A program made the translations under genes and the position numbers. A stretch of 64,000 nucleotides of DNA from Paraburkholderia franconis. Its GTDB lineage: Bacteria > Pseudomonadota > Gammaproteobacteria > Burkholderiales > Burkholderiaceae. The notes below the pieces were generated by a model that saw only the letters and a program-made list of their open reading frames with translations, was not told the origin of the DNA and did no database searches. Location of the stretch: NCBI RefSeq assembly GCF_009362735.1, contig NZ_WHNP01000021.1:52366-116365 (forward strand), read 5' to 3'. Of this stretch, positions 8,693 to 17,254 are shown piece by piece (the first letter of the stretch is position 1; each line of letters starts with the position of its first letter).

Positions 8693-8775
8693 CGCGGACG
8701 TTTGGCGCTGAGCCTGGCTAAGTGTCGCGTCGTGCCGGGGCAATCTTATGACCGGCGTGAATCCGGACCACCGCG

Positions 8776-9585
8776 TCAGCCTGCCGAACGCGGCGCCGGC
8801 CCCAGCCTTTCTGCAACGGCCGCGCACGCGGCACGCAAGGGCGCAACGTAGGTTTCGAGCGGCGTCTCGCTGCGCCTGAATAGCGGAATGCTGACGCTGA
8901 TACACGCAATCGGCAGTCTGTCCGCGCTGCGAATCGCGCATCCGTAGCAGAAGATCTGCGCTTCGTTTTCTTCGCGGTCTTCCGCATAGCCGCGCTCGCG
9001 CGTGGCATCCAGTTCGGCGCGCAGCGCTGCGGGCTCGATGATCGTGTTGGGCGTGAAGCGCGTGAGCGTCAGGCCTTCGAGCAATGCGTCGCGCGACGCG
9101 CGATCCAGTGCAGCGAGATACGCCTTGCCGACCGAACTCGAATAGAGCGTCACGCGCGTGCCGATCCGCGATGCCATGCGCACCGCGTGCGGGCTCTCCA
9201 GCTTCTCGATGTAGACCATCTCGCTGCCGCTGCGCACGGCGAGATGCACGGTTTCCTGTGTGGCGTCGCGCAATGCCTGCAACGCGTCCGCTGCGGCGAC
9301 TCGCACGTCGGAGCGCTCCCAACTGCGGCTCGCGAGCATCATCAGTCGCGGCCCCAGTTCGAATGTTCCACCGCGCAGACTCTCGACGACGAGCCCTTCC
9401 GCGATCAGCGCACCGACGATCCGATAAACGGTCGGACGCGGATAGCCGCTCGACGCAGCCAGTTGCGGCACGCTCGGCGCATCCTTTGCATCGGCGATCA
9501 ATTGCAGGACCGACATGAACTTCGAGAAGGCAGCAGTGCCCGTGGCGCGTGCGGCTTCGATGGCGTCGGTGGCGGGATTGGACAT
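8776..9585 (-). CDS. IclR family transcriptional regulator
   Basis: A 269-residue IclR-type regulator. The N-terminal winged helix covers about residues 20-80 (KFMSVLQLIADAKDAPSVPQ and GYPRPTVYRIVGALIAEGL as recognition region), and the ligand-binding domain follows with TVHLAVRSGSEMVYIEKLES, LYSSSVGKAYLAAL and the late GCAIRSADRLPIACISVSIP. The gene lies 85 bases downstream of the cupin-SDR-MFS-SDR operon, in the same direction, and is most likely its local regulator. IclR proteins usually bind imperfect palindromes over promoters; one is seen at 13103-13119. The ligand is unknown, probably the carboxylate or sugar acid the operon degrades. The ATG at 9585 precedes MSNPATDA. Confidence 0.92.
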   Translation of the reverse strand: MSNPATDAIEAARATGTAAFSKFMSVLQLIADAKDAPSVPQLAASSGYPRPTVYRIVGALIAEGLVVESLRGGTFELGPRLMMLASRSWERSDVRVAAADALQALRDATQETVHLAVRSGSEMVYIEKLESPHAVRMASRIGTRVTLYSSSVGKAYLAALDRASRDALLEGLTLTRFTPNTIIEPAALRAELDATRERGYAEDREENEAQIFCYGCAIRSADRLPIACISVSIPLFRRSETPLETYVAPLRAACAAVAERLGPAPRSAG

Positions 9586-9670
9586 GATCGCTTCAGAAAC
9601 GGAACAAGGCGATGCGATTATAACGAGCCGCCACGCCGCGCCGTTTCCGCATCGACGGACGGCTGCGGCG

Positions 9671-10402
9671 TCACGCGACCAGGTATCCGCCATCGACAGG
9701 CAGCACCGTGCCCGTGATGAACGACGCGCCCGGCGAACAGAGAAACGCGACTGCGGGACCGATATCGTCGGGCGATCCCCAGCGTCCGAGCGGCGTGCGT
9801 TCGAGAATCGCGCGCGAGCGTTCATCGTTGTCATGCAGCGCCTGCGTAAGAGGCGTCGCGATCCAGCCGGGCGCCACGGCATTCACGCGGATGCGATCGG
9901 TCGCGTAGGCAATCGCGAGCGACTTCGTCAACTGCGCGACGCCGCCCTTGCTCGCGCTATAGCCGGGCACGAGCCCGCCGCCGAAAAAGCTCAGCATCGA
10001 AGCGGTATTGACGATCGCCCCGCCGCGCTCGCGCAACAGCGGCCGCGCCGCTGCGCACGCGCGCATCGTGCCCGTCAGGTTCACGTCGAGCACTTGAGCG
10101 AATACATCGGGATCGAGTTCGTCGCCGCGACGTATCACGCCCGCGCAATTCACCAGCATGTCGAGCGACGTCAGCGACGCGAACAGCGCATCGACATCGT
10201 CTTTCGACGCGACATCGAGCGACGCGGTCTCGATGCCTTCGGCGGCAAGCGCGCTGCGTTGCGCGTCAGTCGGCGCAAGCGCCGCCGCGATCACGCGCGC
10301 GCCGAGCGCGGCAAGATAGCGCGCGACGCCCGCGCCGATGCCCTGCGTGCCGCCTGTGACGACGGCTGTCTTGCCAGCAAACAGATCGTGTTGAAACGTC
10401 AT
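9671..10402 (-). CDS. SDR family oxidoreductase
   Basis: A 243-residue classical short-chain dehydrogenase. The nucleotide site TGGTQGIG is at residues 16-23, the NAG-type motif appears as LVNCAGVI, the catalytic Ser lies in VNTASMLSF and Tyr-Lys in YSASKGG, and the C-terminal VLPVDGGYLVA is standard. It resembles 2-deoxy-D-gluconate 3-dehydrogenase/KduD-like members, but substrate cannot be proved. It is the fourth gene of the leftward operon after the cupin, an SDR and the MFS carrier, 14 bases after the carrier stop, and precedes the IclR gene. Confidence 0.92.
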   Translation of the reverse strand: MTFQHDLFAGKTAVVTGGTQGIGAGVARYLAALGARVIAAALAPTDAQRSALAAEGIETASLDVASKDDVDALFASLTSLDMLVNCAGVIRRGDELDPDVFAQVLDVNLTGTMRACAAARPLLRERGGAIVNTASMLSFFGGGLVPGYSASKGGVAQLTKSLAIAYATDRIRVNAVAPGWIATPLTQALHDNDERSRAILERTPLGRWGSPDDIGPAVAFLCSPGASFITGTVLPVDGGYLVA

Positions 10403-10416
10403 GTCGATGTGCGAGT

Positions 10417-11730
10417 TCAAGATTGTGTCACGCGTGCTTGCGCGGCGGTGCCGTGCTCGCCCTTGTCCACGATCGGCACGCGCACGACGAACATGTACAC
10501 GAGCGCCGCTGCGAACGACACACCCGCGCTGATCAGAAACGCGTTGACGAACGAGTGAGTCTGATCGACGACCATGCCCGTGATGAACGGTGCAAACGAT
10601 CCGCCGAAATAGCCGCCGAAGTTCTGGATGCTGCCAAGCGACGCCACCAGATGACGCGGCGTCGCGACACTGACGAGCGCCCACGCCGCGCCGCTCGCGA
10701 GATTGACGAAGTACATCGCAAGCGACAGATAGACGATCGCGAGCGTCAGCGTCGGCGTGTAAGCGGCGGGCACCGTGAACACGGCCGCGCCGATCAGCCC
10801 GCAACAGATCGGCCACTTGCGGCTGCGCATCGGCGCCATGCCGCGCGCCATCAGGCCGTCGGCGATAAAGCCGCTCGACAGCATGCCGAGCGTGCCGAAA
10901 ATGTACGGAATCGACACGACCCAACCCGTCTTCGCGATCGTCAGATGGCGCTCGTGTTCGAGATACGCGGGCAGCCACGTCAGATACAGCCACACCATGT
11001 AGATGACGCCCATGAAGCCGAAGATCATGCCCCACGTCGTTGCGGACGTGAACAGGCCGCGCCATTCCGCGAACGTCATCTTGCGTTCGGCGCGCGCGAG
11101 CGGTTCTTCTTCCGTCAGATGCCGGACCTCGTTCGGCTCGAGCGTCACGTCGCCGCGATTGCGATAGATCAGGTACCAGCCGATCGCCACTGCGATGCCG
11201 AGCACGCCCATCACGACGAACATCCAGCGCCAGCCGAACGCGAGCAGCAGCACCGTGAGAATCGGCGGCGCAAGCGCGGGTCCGATCGTCGACGAGGTCG
11301 TGAAGATGCCCGTTGGCCTGCCGCGTTCGCGCAGCGCGTACCATTCGCTGACGACCTTCGCGCCCGCAGGGAATTGCGGCGCCTCGCCGATGCCAAGTGC
11401 GATGCGCGCTGCCAGAAACTGCGGCAACGTATGAACGAGGCCGCCGCACAACTGCGCGCACGACCACACGAACATGCCGAGGCCGAGCATCACGCGCGCG
11501 CCGAAGCGGTCGAGCATCGCGCCCACGGGAAGCTGCGAAAACGCGTACGCGAACGAGAATGCCGACAACAGCAGGCCCATCTGCGAAGCGGAGAGGCCCA
11601 GTTCGGTGCTCACCGAATGATTGGCGATGGACAGCGTGCTGCGATCCAGATAATTGACGATGCCCGCCAGCGTCAGGAACGTCAGCGCGATCCATTGAAT
11701 GCGCCGCAGGCGCGGGGTCTTCGGTTGCAT
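10417..11730 (-). CDS. MFS transporter, anion:cation symporter type
   Basis: A 437-residue carrier with twelve predicted helices. The N-terminus (RIQWIALTFLTLAGIVNYLDRSTLSIA split over helix 1) and the loop LPVGAMLDRFGARV match the ACS family of the major facilitator superfamily, which imports organic anions such as glucarate, galactonate or phthalate with protons. Helix 4-5 has LGIGEAPQFPAGAKVV and SEWYALRERGRPTGIF, family hallmarks. GGAGGAG precedes the ATG. Placement between two SDR genes, with a cupin and IclR gene in the same operon, suggests it imports the operon's substrate, probably a sugar acid or aromatic acid. Confidence 0.92.
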   Translation of the reverse strand: MQPKTPRLRRIQWIALTFLTLAGIVNYLDRSTLSIANHSVSTELGLSASQMGLLLSAFSFAYAFSQLPVGAMLDRFGARVMLGLGMFVWSCAQLCGGLVHTLPQFLAARIALGIGEAPQFPAGAKVVSEWYALRERGRPTGIFTTSSTIGPALAPPILTVLLLAFGWRWMFVVMGVLGIAVAIGWYLIYRNRGDVTLEPNEVRHLTEEEPLARAERKMTFAEWRGLFTSATTWGMIFGFMGVIYMVWLYLTWLPAYLEHERHLTIAKTGWVVSIPYIFGTLGMLSSGFIADGLMARGMAPMRSRKWPICCGLIGAAVFTVPAAYTPTLTLAIVYLSLAMYFVNLASGAAWALVSVATPRHLVASLGSIQNFGGYFGGSFAPFITGMVVDQTHSFVNAFLISAGVSFAAALVYMFVVRVPIVDKGEHGTAAQARVTQS

Positions 11731-11790
11731 GTGTTGTCTCCTCCGAATGCTCTTTTGAGTCTATGTGGAAGGGTGTTTGACGACGACGAA

Positions 11791-12555
11791 TCAGTAAGTG
11801 GCGCGGCCCCCGGACAAATCGAACACCGCGCCCGTGTTGAACGAACACGACGACGAACAGAGCCACAGCGCGAGTTCGACGACTTCATCGGGCTCGCCGA
11901 AACGCTTCATCGGGCTCTTGTCGATCATCGTCTGCACGTGCGACGGCGACATCTGTTCGAGCAGCGACGTGCGCACGGCCGCAGGCGCAATCGCATTGAC
12001 GAGCACGCCCGTTTGCGCGAGCTCCTTGCCGAGCGACTTCGTCAACGCGAGCACGCCAGCCTTGGCGGCGCTGTACGCCGACGCATTCGGCGTGCCTTCC
12101 TTGCCCGCAAGCGATGCGATGTTGACGATGCGTGCGTGTCCCCGACCGCGCAGTGCGGGCACCAGCTGACGACAAACATTGAAGGTGCCGGTCAGATTGA
12201 CGTCGACGATGCGCGACCATTCGGCAGGATCGTATTGTTCGAGCGGCATCGTCGGCCCCGCATAGCCGGCGTTGTTGACGAGCAGCGCGATGCCGCCGAA
12301 GCGTTCGAGCGTCGCGTTTGCGGCGCGCTCGACGGACGCGAGATCCGTGATGTCGACGGCGAAGCGCGCGATGCGCGAATCGTGGGAACTGACGTCGGCC
12401 GACTCGGCATCGCGATCCCATACGGCCACCGACGCGCCGCGATCCGCGAGCCGCCGCGCAATCGCGGCGCCGATGCCGCGCGCGCCGCCCGTGACGACGG
12501 CCACGGCACCGGAAAAGTCATACGATGCGCGGCGCAATTCGAAAGGTGCGCTCAC
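11791..12555 (-). CDS. SDR family oxidoreductase
   Basis: A 254-residue classical SDR with TGGARGIG near residue 21 for NAD(P) binding, LLVNNAGYAGPT, a serine in NIASLAGKEG, and catalytic YSAAKAG. The end FNTGAVFDLSGGRATY replaces the more usual DGG with SGG. The start is GTG at 12555, with GAGGTGA just upstream, and lies 3 bases after the cupin stop, so it is translationally linked. It is the second gene of the leftward operon. Substrate is unknown; with the second SDR it may carry out successive oxidations or an oxidation-reduction epimerisation. Confidence 0.9.
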   Translation of the reverse strand: MSAPFELRRASYDFSGAVAVVTGGARGIGAAIARRLADRGASVAVWDRDAESADVSSHDSRIARFAVDITDLASVERAANATLERFGGIALLVNNAGYAGPTMPLEQYDPAEWSRIVDVNLTGTFNVCRQLVPALRGRGHARIVNIASLAGKEGTPNASAYSAAKAGVLALTKSLGKELAQTGVLVNAIAPAAVRTSLLEQMSPSHVQTMIDKSPMKRFGEPDEVVELALWLCSSSCSFNTGAVFDLSGGRATY

Positions 12556-12558
12556 CGC

Positions 12559-13086
12559 TCACCTCACGAACTGATCGACGTAGTTCGCGCCGAGCCCGAC
12601 TTGCTCGTAGTGCGCGCGGCACATGTCGAGCTTCGTGAACACGTCTTCATAACCGGTGTGCTTGCCGTACGGATCGCAGTAGTACATCACGCCGTTGACC
12701 TGGAAGTACGTGATCATCTCCTCGACGTCTTCAGGCACGTACAGCGTGTGCGTTTCGCCCGGCGGCTCGAACACATAGCTGCCTTCGGTGGCCATCCAGT
12801 CGTGTTCGAGATAGCGCCATCGCCCCTTGAGCACCATCCCATGCACGGCCTGCGGATGACGATGCCGGCTCAGCACGCCTGACTTGCGCACACGCAGCAG
12901 GTTCATCCAGTAGCCACTCGATACGTTCAGGCACAGTGGCCGGAACCATACGTTTTCGGCCTGCGGAACCCATAGGCGTTCGTCTTGCGGAATCGCGGAC
13001 TCGACGACGATTTCGCGCAACGCTTCGGGCGGATTGGGAAGCTGATAGGGCGTCATCGCATCGACGCCACCTGGTAGGGTTGTCAT
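12559..13086 (-). CDS. Cupin protein of the 2,4'-dihydroxyacetophenone dioxygenase-like family
   Basis: A 175-residue cupin. The first cupin motif is seen in SGVLSRHRHPQAVHGMVLKG, giving His-x-His and a further His, and the second in GSYVFEPPGETHTLYVPE with Glu and His. These would bind one iron or other divalent metal. The overall pattern (VWFRPLCLNVSSGYWMNLLRV, then the motif, then a long C-terminus with MYYCDPYGKHTGYEDVF) resembles the 2,4'-dihydroxyacetophenone dioxygenase family, which cleaves a C-C bond. It is the first gene of the operon, and AGGAGG lies 6 bases before the ATG at 13086. The specific reaction here is an inference; it might be an isomerase. Confidence 0.8.
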   Translation of the reverse strand: MTTLPGGVDAMTPYQLPNPPEALREIVVESAIPQDERLWVPQAENVWFRPLCLNVSSGYWMNLLRVRKSGVLSRHRHPQAVHGMVLKGRWRYLEHDWMATEGSYVFEPPGETHTLYVPEDVEEMITYFQVNGVMYYCDPYGKHTGYEDVFTKLDMCRAHYEQVGLGANYVDQFVR

Positions 13087-13102
13087 CTCGCCTCCTATGT
13101 AT

Positions 13103-13119
13103 TGTCCATATTACGGACA
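13103..13119 (-). promoter_or_regulatory. Probable IclR-type operator over the cupin operon promoter
   Basis: TGTCC (13103-13107) and GGACA (13115-13119) form a perfect 5-bp inverted repeat with a 7-base centre. On the minus strand the centre includes TAATAT (13113-13108), a good -10 element, with TCCACA 18 bases upstream as a weak -35. The site lies 17-33 bases before the cupin start. Binding here would block the promoter. Assignment to the IclR gene at 8776 is inferred from proximity and motif shape. Confidence 0.6.
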
Positions 13120-13203
13120 TTAACTTCGTATTGTGGACACATAGTCGGACGATTTGCGAAACGTGTCAAGCGCCTGTACGGCATTGACTCGGGCTGATCC
13201 CGT

Positions 13204-13234
13204 CCGTTTCCACGCGCGACGCGAGTGGAAACGG
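13204..13234 (-). terminator. Hairpin after the glycoside hydrolase gene
   Basis: CCGTTTCCAC (13204-13213) and GTGGAAACGG (13225-13234) form a perfect 10-bp stem with an 11-base loop, 30 bases past the glycoside hydrolase stop. No run of U follows on either strand, so it is either a weak or Rho-assisted terminator or a 3'-end stabiliser. It also separates the hydrolase from the cupin operon promoter. Confidence 0.55.
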
Positions 13235-13263
13235 GTGACACAGACGCGATGCCTGCGTTGAGG

Positions 13264-14535
13264 TCAGCTGTCCGGGTTGGCCGACACGAAACTCGTGAAT
13301 GCGCTGTACGGCGGATTGAGTGCGACTCCGTTGGTCATAACGCCAAAGGTGTTGTCTCCGCTGTCGAGGATGTAGTACATCACGGACTGAATGTTGTGCG
13401 TCTTGCGCGCCGGATAGAAGTTGCCGAGCGTGCTCGTGATGTAACTCGCGCGATAGTCCTGGGATTTCTCTGGGCCCGTGTTCCATTCGGTGATGACGAA
13501 CGGCACACCATATCGGGCCTTGCAATACGTAGGCAAGTCGAATCCGGGGCCTGCACCGTCAATGCCGATATTGAAGATGTCGCCGTACACCTCGTAGTTG
13601 TGCCACGTCGTGACGTCCCAGCGCACCTTCGGATAGCCGCCGGAGCCATCCGGTTGCATGCCGTCCCACAGCGCGTCCGCTGCGCCAATATCCGCGACAC
13701 AGAAGTTGATGCCGCATTTCGCATCGGATTGAACAGCCTTTACGCCGTCGATCATCCCGCGCATCACACCGCGCATGACGGGCCAGTTCAGGTTGTTGAA
13801 GTCGATCGCTTTGGTGCCTGCGCTGGTGAAATCGAGGACGGTCGGAACCTGCCGCGTCAGTTCGTTCCCGCATTCATAGACCGTGACACCGTACGGCTTG
13901 AGTGCATTGGCAACGGTCATCGCAGCCTGCAATCCGCGGTTATATGCGGCCGATTCGCTGGTAAACAGAATGCCATTCGAATCGAAGATGCCCTGGTTGA
14001 TCAGCACGAGCAGTGAAATGCCGGCCGGCTGGAACGCTTGTGCCAGTTTGACGACTGCATTCACCTGTTTCGGGTCGTCGGAACATCCGACACGATAATT
14101 TGTGCAGCCCATGCCCTTCAGGATCGAGACAAGCTGCGCCGGCGTGTACGTATAGTCGAAATGCCCGTTGATGCCGTAAAACGATCCCGGAGGAGCGCCG
14201 ACAGCGACGCGAGGATCACTACACGGCAGCCATTTGTCGAGGTCGGTATGCACATAGAACTGTCCATCCGTGCCGATGTGCCACATCTTTCCGCCGTACC
14301 AGAGCAGCAACGACACGTTGTACGTGTTGCCCACGGTACTGCCATTGCGATAAATGACACCGTTGCTCACCGTCCATTTCGAGCCCACCTTGTCGATGAT
14401 GGACGAAGCCGAAGGGATCGCCGTCCCGTCAGGCGACGCTCCTGCTGCGAGCCCCGAAGTTTGACCATACGCGTTCAGTAGATACGCACCGCCGAGAGCC
14501 GTGAGGCCGCCGAGAAATTGACGTCGTTTAATCAT
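13264..14535 (-). CDS. Tat-exported clan GH-A-like glycoside hydrolase
   Basis: A 423-residue secreted protein. The N-terminus MIKRRQFLGGLTALGGAYLL has a twin-arginine (RRQFL) followed by a hydrophobic segment, so export by Tat is likely. The core looks like a (beta/alpha)8 glycosidase of clan A: Glu225 in YECGNELTR fits the acid/base and Glu350 in FVITEWNTG the nucleophile, with TWHNYEVYG between them. The family number is unclear. It may cut or trim an exopolysaccharide; no glycan genes adjoin it. A hairpin follows the stop and a 780-base non-coding region precedes it. Confidence 0.75.
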   Translation of the reverse strand: MIKRRQFLGGLTALGGAYLLNAYGQTSGLAAGASPDGTAIPSASSIIDKVGSKWTVSNGVIYRNGSTVGNTYNVSLLLWYGGKMWHIGTDGQFYVHTDLDKWLPCSDPRVAVGAPPGSFYGINGHFDYTYTPAQLVSILKGMGCTNYRVGCSDDPKQVNAVVKLAQAFQPAGISLLVLINQGIFDSNGILFTSESAAYNRGLQAAMTVANALKPYGVTVYECGNELTRQVPTVLDFTSAGTKAIDFNNLNWPVMRGVMRGMIDGVKAVQSDAKCGINFCVADIGAADALWDGMQPDGSGGYPKVRWDVTTWHNYEVYGDIFNIGIDGAGPGFDLPTYCKARYGVPFVITEWNTGPEKSQDYRASYITSTLGNFYPARKTHNIQSVMYYILDSGDNTFGVMTNGVALNPPYSAFTSFVSANPDS

Positions 14536-15314
14536 TTTTTAATTCGTCCCTATCGAGAAAGTTTTCAGAACAAACACAACCAGTGGATCGCTTGAACTGG
14601 AGAGACGGCGCGAGCGAATCCGCATTACGCAGTAGTCCTTACTGGTAACAACAATTCTTCGCCTGCTCGATGCGGGGAAATGGAGAACTGCGTGAACCGC
14701 CTCTACGACTATGGAGGCGGTGATGCTAAAGCGCGGGTGTCACCACACTGGCAGGCGCACCCTTTCGAACCCGGCCGACCGTTGCGCAGCGGGTTTCGAC
14801 GATTCTCCGTTTTTATCCTGCCACTACTGCCGCCTATCCCGACGCATTGCGTCGATGCGTTGCGCCGATGCATTACGCAGACATTGGCATTCGCGGATAA
14901 CCGATTCTGCAAGTTATTCGCGCGTGCCCGTTCGACCGGGGTAAATAATACGCGCATCGCGGCTCAATTTGCATATGTAAGCAGGTACATTCGTCTAATT
15001 AGCTCGATTCTTTCTATGTTCATTTTCGGAAAGGAAATTCCGCCTTTCTGATCCGCGCGAGCAAAGATTCTGCGCGCGGCTCTGATGACTAATTCGTCCG
15101 ATGAGGTAATTATTGGACGTTATTCGCCCGCAAGTACGCGGTGCCTTCGATCGACGATCGGCACAATCAGCGATAATGGGTGTCGCGCCTTTATCCGGCA
15201 AGACATAATTACCGGTAACACTGCGGTCAAATACCGCTGAAAAATTAATCGCGCGGAGAAATTTTTTTCGGAATCGACCCTGGCGTTAAGCGCACTTGCG
15301 CGCCACGAACCAGG
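14536..15314. other. Long intergenic region with several hairpins
   Basis: No credible gene is seen in these 780 bases, which include a stretch (about 14940-15290) with more A+T than its surroundings. It holds CGTCCGAT paired with ATTGGACG around 15087-15112, the hairpin GCGGT-CAAAT-ACCGC near 15225-15239, and the palindrome TTACCGGTAA. Such a region could hold the hydrolase promoter and regulator sites. A 123-codon frame starting at 14680 lacks a ribosome site and family likeness. Confidence 0.45.
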
Positions 15315-15653
15315 CTATTTCGGCATGCGACCCTGCAAGTCGAGATAAAGCTGCGCCGCTCCACCGCTCACACGCTCGAGCGGATGAGCGTTGCAGTAGT
15401 TGTCCATCCACGCCATCAGCGAGTCGTAGTCGGTGTCGCGCAAAATATCGACCCGGCTTCCCGTCGCGAGCCCGCTCAAATATCCGAGTAACCAGGACTC
15501 GCTCGTGGCCTTGTCAGCGGTAGAGTTCTTTCGGGCTATCCACTGGCCGCATGACGGAACGCCCATTGCGGTTGTCGCGTGCGCCACATCGGGGCAGTTC
15601 ACAGCAGATGCAATCACCAGAACGCCTAGCCATCGTCGGAACATATGTGTCAT
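15315..15653 (-). CDS. Small secreted protein of unknown function
   Basis: A 112-residue protein with a signal peptide (MTHMFRRWLGVLVIASAVNC, cleavage likely after AHA). The mature part is about 85 residues and has cysteines in SCGQWIARK and NYCNAHPLERV, which may form a disulphide. WLLGYLSGLATGS lies between them. The pattern CGxW...WLLGYLSG...WMDNYCxxHPL recurs in small periplasmic proteins of this group of bacteria; it somewhat resembles Rap1a/Tai-type immunity proteins, but no effector gene is nearby and I do not claim that function. The start at 15653 is the first ATG before the signal peptide. Confidence 0.6.
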   Translation of the reverse strand: MTHMFRRWLGVLVIASAVNCPDVAHATTAMGVPSCGQWIARKNSTADKATSESWLLGYLSGLATGSRVDILRDTDYDSLMAWMDNYCNAHPLERVSGGAAQLYLDLQGRMPK

Positions 15654-15764
15654 TCGTTTCTCGCCGGTTTTCAGTTCATTGCTCAAAGCTTCCGGTGATA
15701 AGAATGCGATTCGGTGTTTCGGTTCCTGGATGCGCAAGCCGTTGCGTCGGGAGGCTTCTACAAC

Positions 15765-15962
15765 ATGGAGCCGCATTTTCTGATGCTCGCTCCCGCGCTC
15801 GGGCTCGTCGCGGCGCTTTTGATCAAATGGGAACCCGTCGGAGCGACGATCGAGGAAAGTGACGGACAACATCGTACGGAGGACGCCGTGCTGGAAGGCA
15901 ACATCCAGCAGATTGCGCCATGGGGACTACGCATTGACTTCGATCGTCTGAGCAAGCCATGA
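15765..15962 (+). CDS. Small putative membrane protein
   Basis: A 65-residue open frame beginning MEPHFLMLAPALGLVAALLI, with a single hydrophobic segment at about residues 5-20 and a polar tail containing GNIQQIAPWGLRIDFDRL. GGGAGG lies about 12 bases before the ATG, a little far. It is divergent from the small secreted protein and just precedes the end of the leftward GlxA gene. No family recognised; could be a chance frame. Confidence 0.4.
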   Translation: MEPHFLMLAPALGLVAALLIKWEPVGATIEESDGQHRTEDAVLEGNIQQIAPWGLRIDFDRLSKP

Positions 15963-16046
15963 CGTAATCCCGATTCACGATGCCGTGATTGAAGCGCGAT
16001 GTGCGACGCTGCGGAACGAAGCAAACGAGTTCAGTGGCACTCACTG

Positions 16047-17012
16047 CTAGCGCAGATCAGCGCGCAACTCGCGCACGCCCCGCCCCAGGCGCTGACGCAG
16101 CAGCGTTCGCAGCGTCGCGCCGTCGACGTAACCGACTTCGGTGGCGATCGCTTCGAGGTCGAGGCCGCTGCCGTGCAGAAGCGATTGCGCGCGCTCGACA
16201 CGCAAGTCCTGAAAGTAGGCGAGCGGCGATTTCCCGAGCACCTCCTGACAACGGCGCTGCAACGTGCGCGGGCTGGTCGCGAGCGCGGCGGCGGCTTCCT
16301 GCAGCGAGAAGCCTTCCCTCAGATGATCGCGTGACCATCGCTCGAAACGCTCGATCAAAGGGTCCGCCAGCGCCAGATGATTGGGGATGATGTACGGCGC
16401 CTGTAGCGAGCGGATATCGGCGAGCAGGTAACGCGAGACGAGCGAGGCCAGTTCCGGGCTCGCCTTGCGGATCAGCCAGAGCGCGAGATCGAGGTGCCCC
16501 ATCGCTGCGCCCGCCGTCACGCCGATGTCGGTCGCCACGAGCATGCGCGATTCGTCGAGCGAGACATTCGGATAGCGTTGCCTGAAGAGAGGCGCGAGCG
16601 ACCAGGTCGTCGTCGCTTCCCGATGATCGAGCAGGCCTGCTTCGGCGAGCAGAAACGTTCCGATACACGACGCGGCGATGAACGCGCCCTGGTCCCGCCA
16701 CTTCTGCAATTGCGCGGTGGCCTGCTTCACATCCGCGCGTTCCAGCGCGGGAATCAGCAAGTCCGGAGTCGGTGCGCCGAGTGCGGGAACAACGACCCAA
16801 TCCGGCTTCAGCGCCGGCGTGATCGCTTGCACGGGGATCGAGAAGCCGTGCCCCGAGCGCACTCTCTTGCGCACGCCCACGACTGTCACGTCGAAGCGCG
16901 GTGTCCCGCCCATCGCGCGTGAAGCGAGTTTGTTCGCGGCTCCGAGCGCGTCGAGCGTTACAGCGAGCCCCGTATCGAAAACTCCATCGAGAGCGAGTAC
17001 GGCGATACGCAT
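16047..17012 (-). CDS. GlxA family AraC-type transcriptional regulator
   Basis: A 321-residue regulator with an N-terminal DJ-1/PfpI-like domain (residues about 1-190, MRIAVLALDGVFDTG at the start and IAASCIGTFLLAEAGLLD at the nucleophile-elbow position) and a C-terminal AraC double helix-turn-helix (FSLQEAAAALATSPRTLQRR and LDLEAIATEVGYVDGATLRT). GlxA proteins sense small metabolites or arginine-related compounds and activate adjacent operons. I took the ATG at 17012 as start, because family members begin MRIAVL; an ATG at 17027 is also in frame. Its target is unclear, as it stands between unrelated genes. Confidence 0.88.
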   Translation of the reverse strand: MRIAVLALDGVFDTGLAVTLDALGAANKLASRAMGGTPRFDVTVVGVRKRVRSGHGFSIPVQAITPALKPDWVVVPALGAPTPDLLIPALERADVKQATAQLQKWRDQGAFIAASCIGTFLLAEAGLLDHREATTTWSLAPLFRQRYPNVSLDESRMLVATDIGVTAGAAMGHLDLALWLIRKASPELASLVSRYLLADIRSLQAPYIIPNHLALADPLIERFERWSRDHLREGFSLQEAAAALATSPRTLQRRCQEVLGKSPLAYFQDLRVERAQSLLHGSGLDLEAIATEVGYVDGATLRTLLRQRLGRGVRELRADLR

Positions 17013-17254
17013 GGCGTAAATGACCATAAAGTTGTCATATGCGACGATACAGCTTTTTGTGTTCGAAGGCTACATTGGACTCCGTCGCGCATCGACGCTG
17101 CCGCTCCTGTCACTCGCCGTGGAAAATGGCAGTGCGCTCTCGCATTCCTTCGGCGCTCAGCGAAATGCGCCGTATCCGGGTTCTCGTTGACAGCGGAACT
17201 GCGAGGCTAGCGTGCAGCAACGTGTGGCTTTTAACGCGAGCCGTGCCGAACCAG

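Noticed and set aside
10423..12882. Very long rightward open frame (over 800 codons)
   Set aside because: It is antisense to the MFS, SDR and cupin genes, Arg/His/Asp-rich, and lacks start signals and any family likeness; long antisense frames are common in high-GC DNA.
13204..13234. Standard intrinsic terminator
   Set aside because: The stem is strong but no T run follows on either strand, so it is listed only as a terminator-like hairpin.
14680..15051. Rightward 123-codon frame
   Set aside because: No ribosome site, no family likeness, and it runs through a hairpin-rich region with changing base composition.
15315..15653. Immunity protein of a type VI effector pair
   Set aside because: Size, signal peptide and cysteines would fit, but no effector or secretion gene is nearby.
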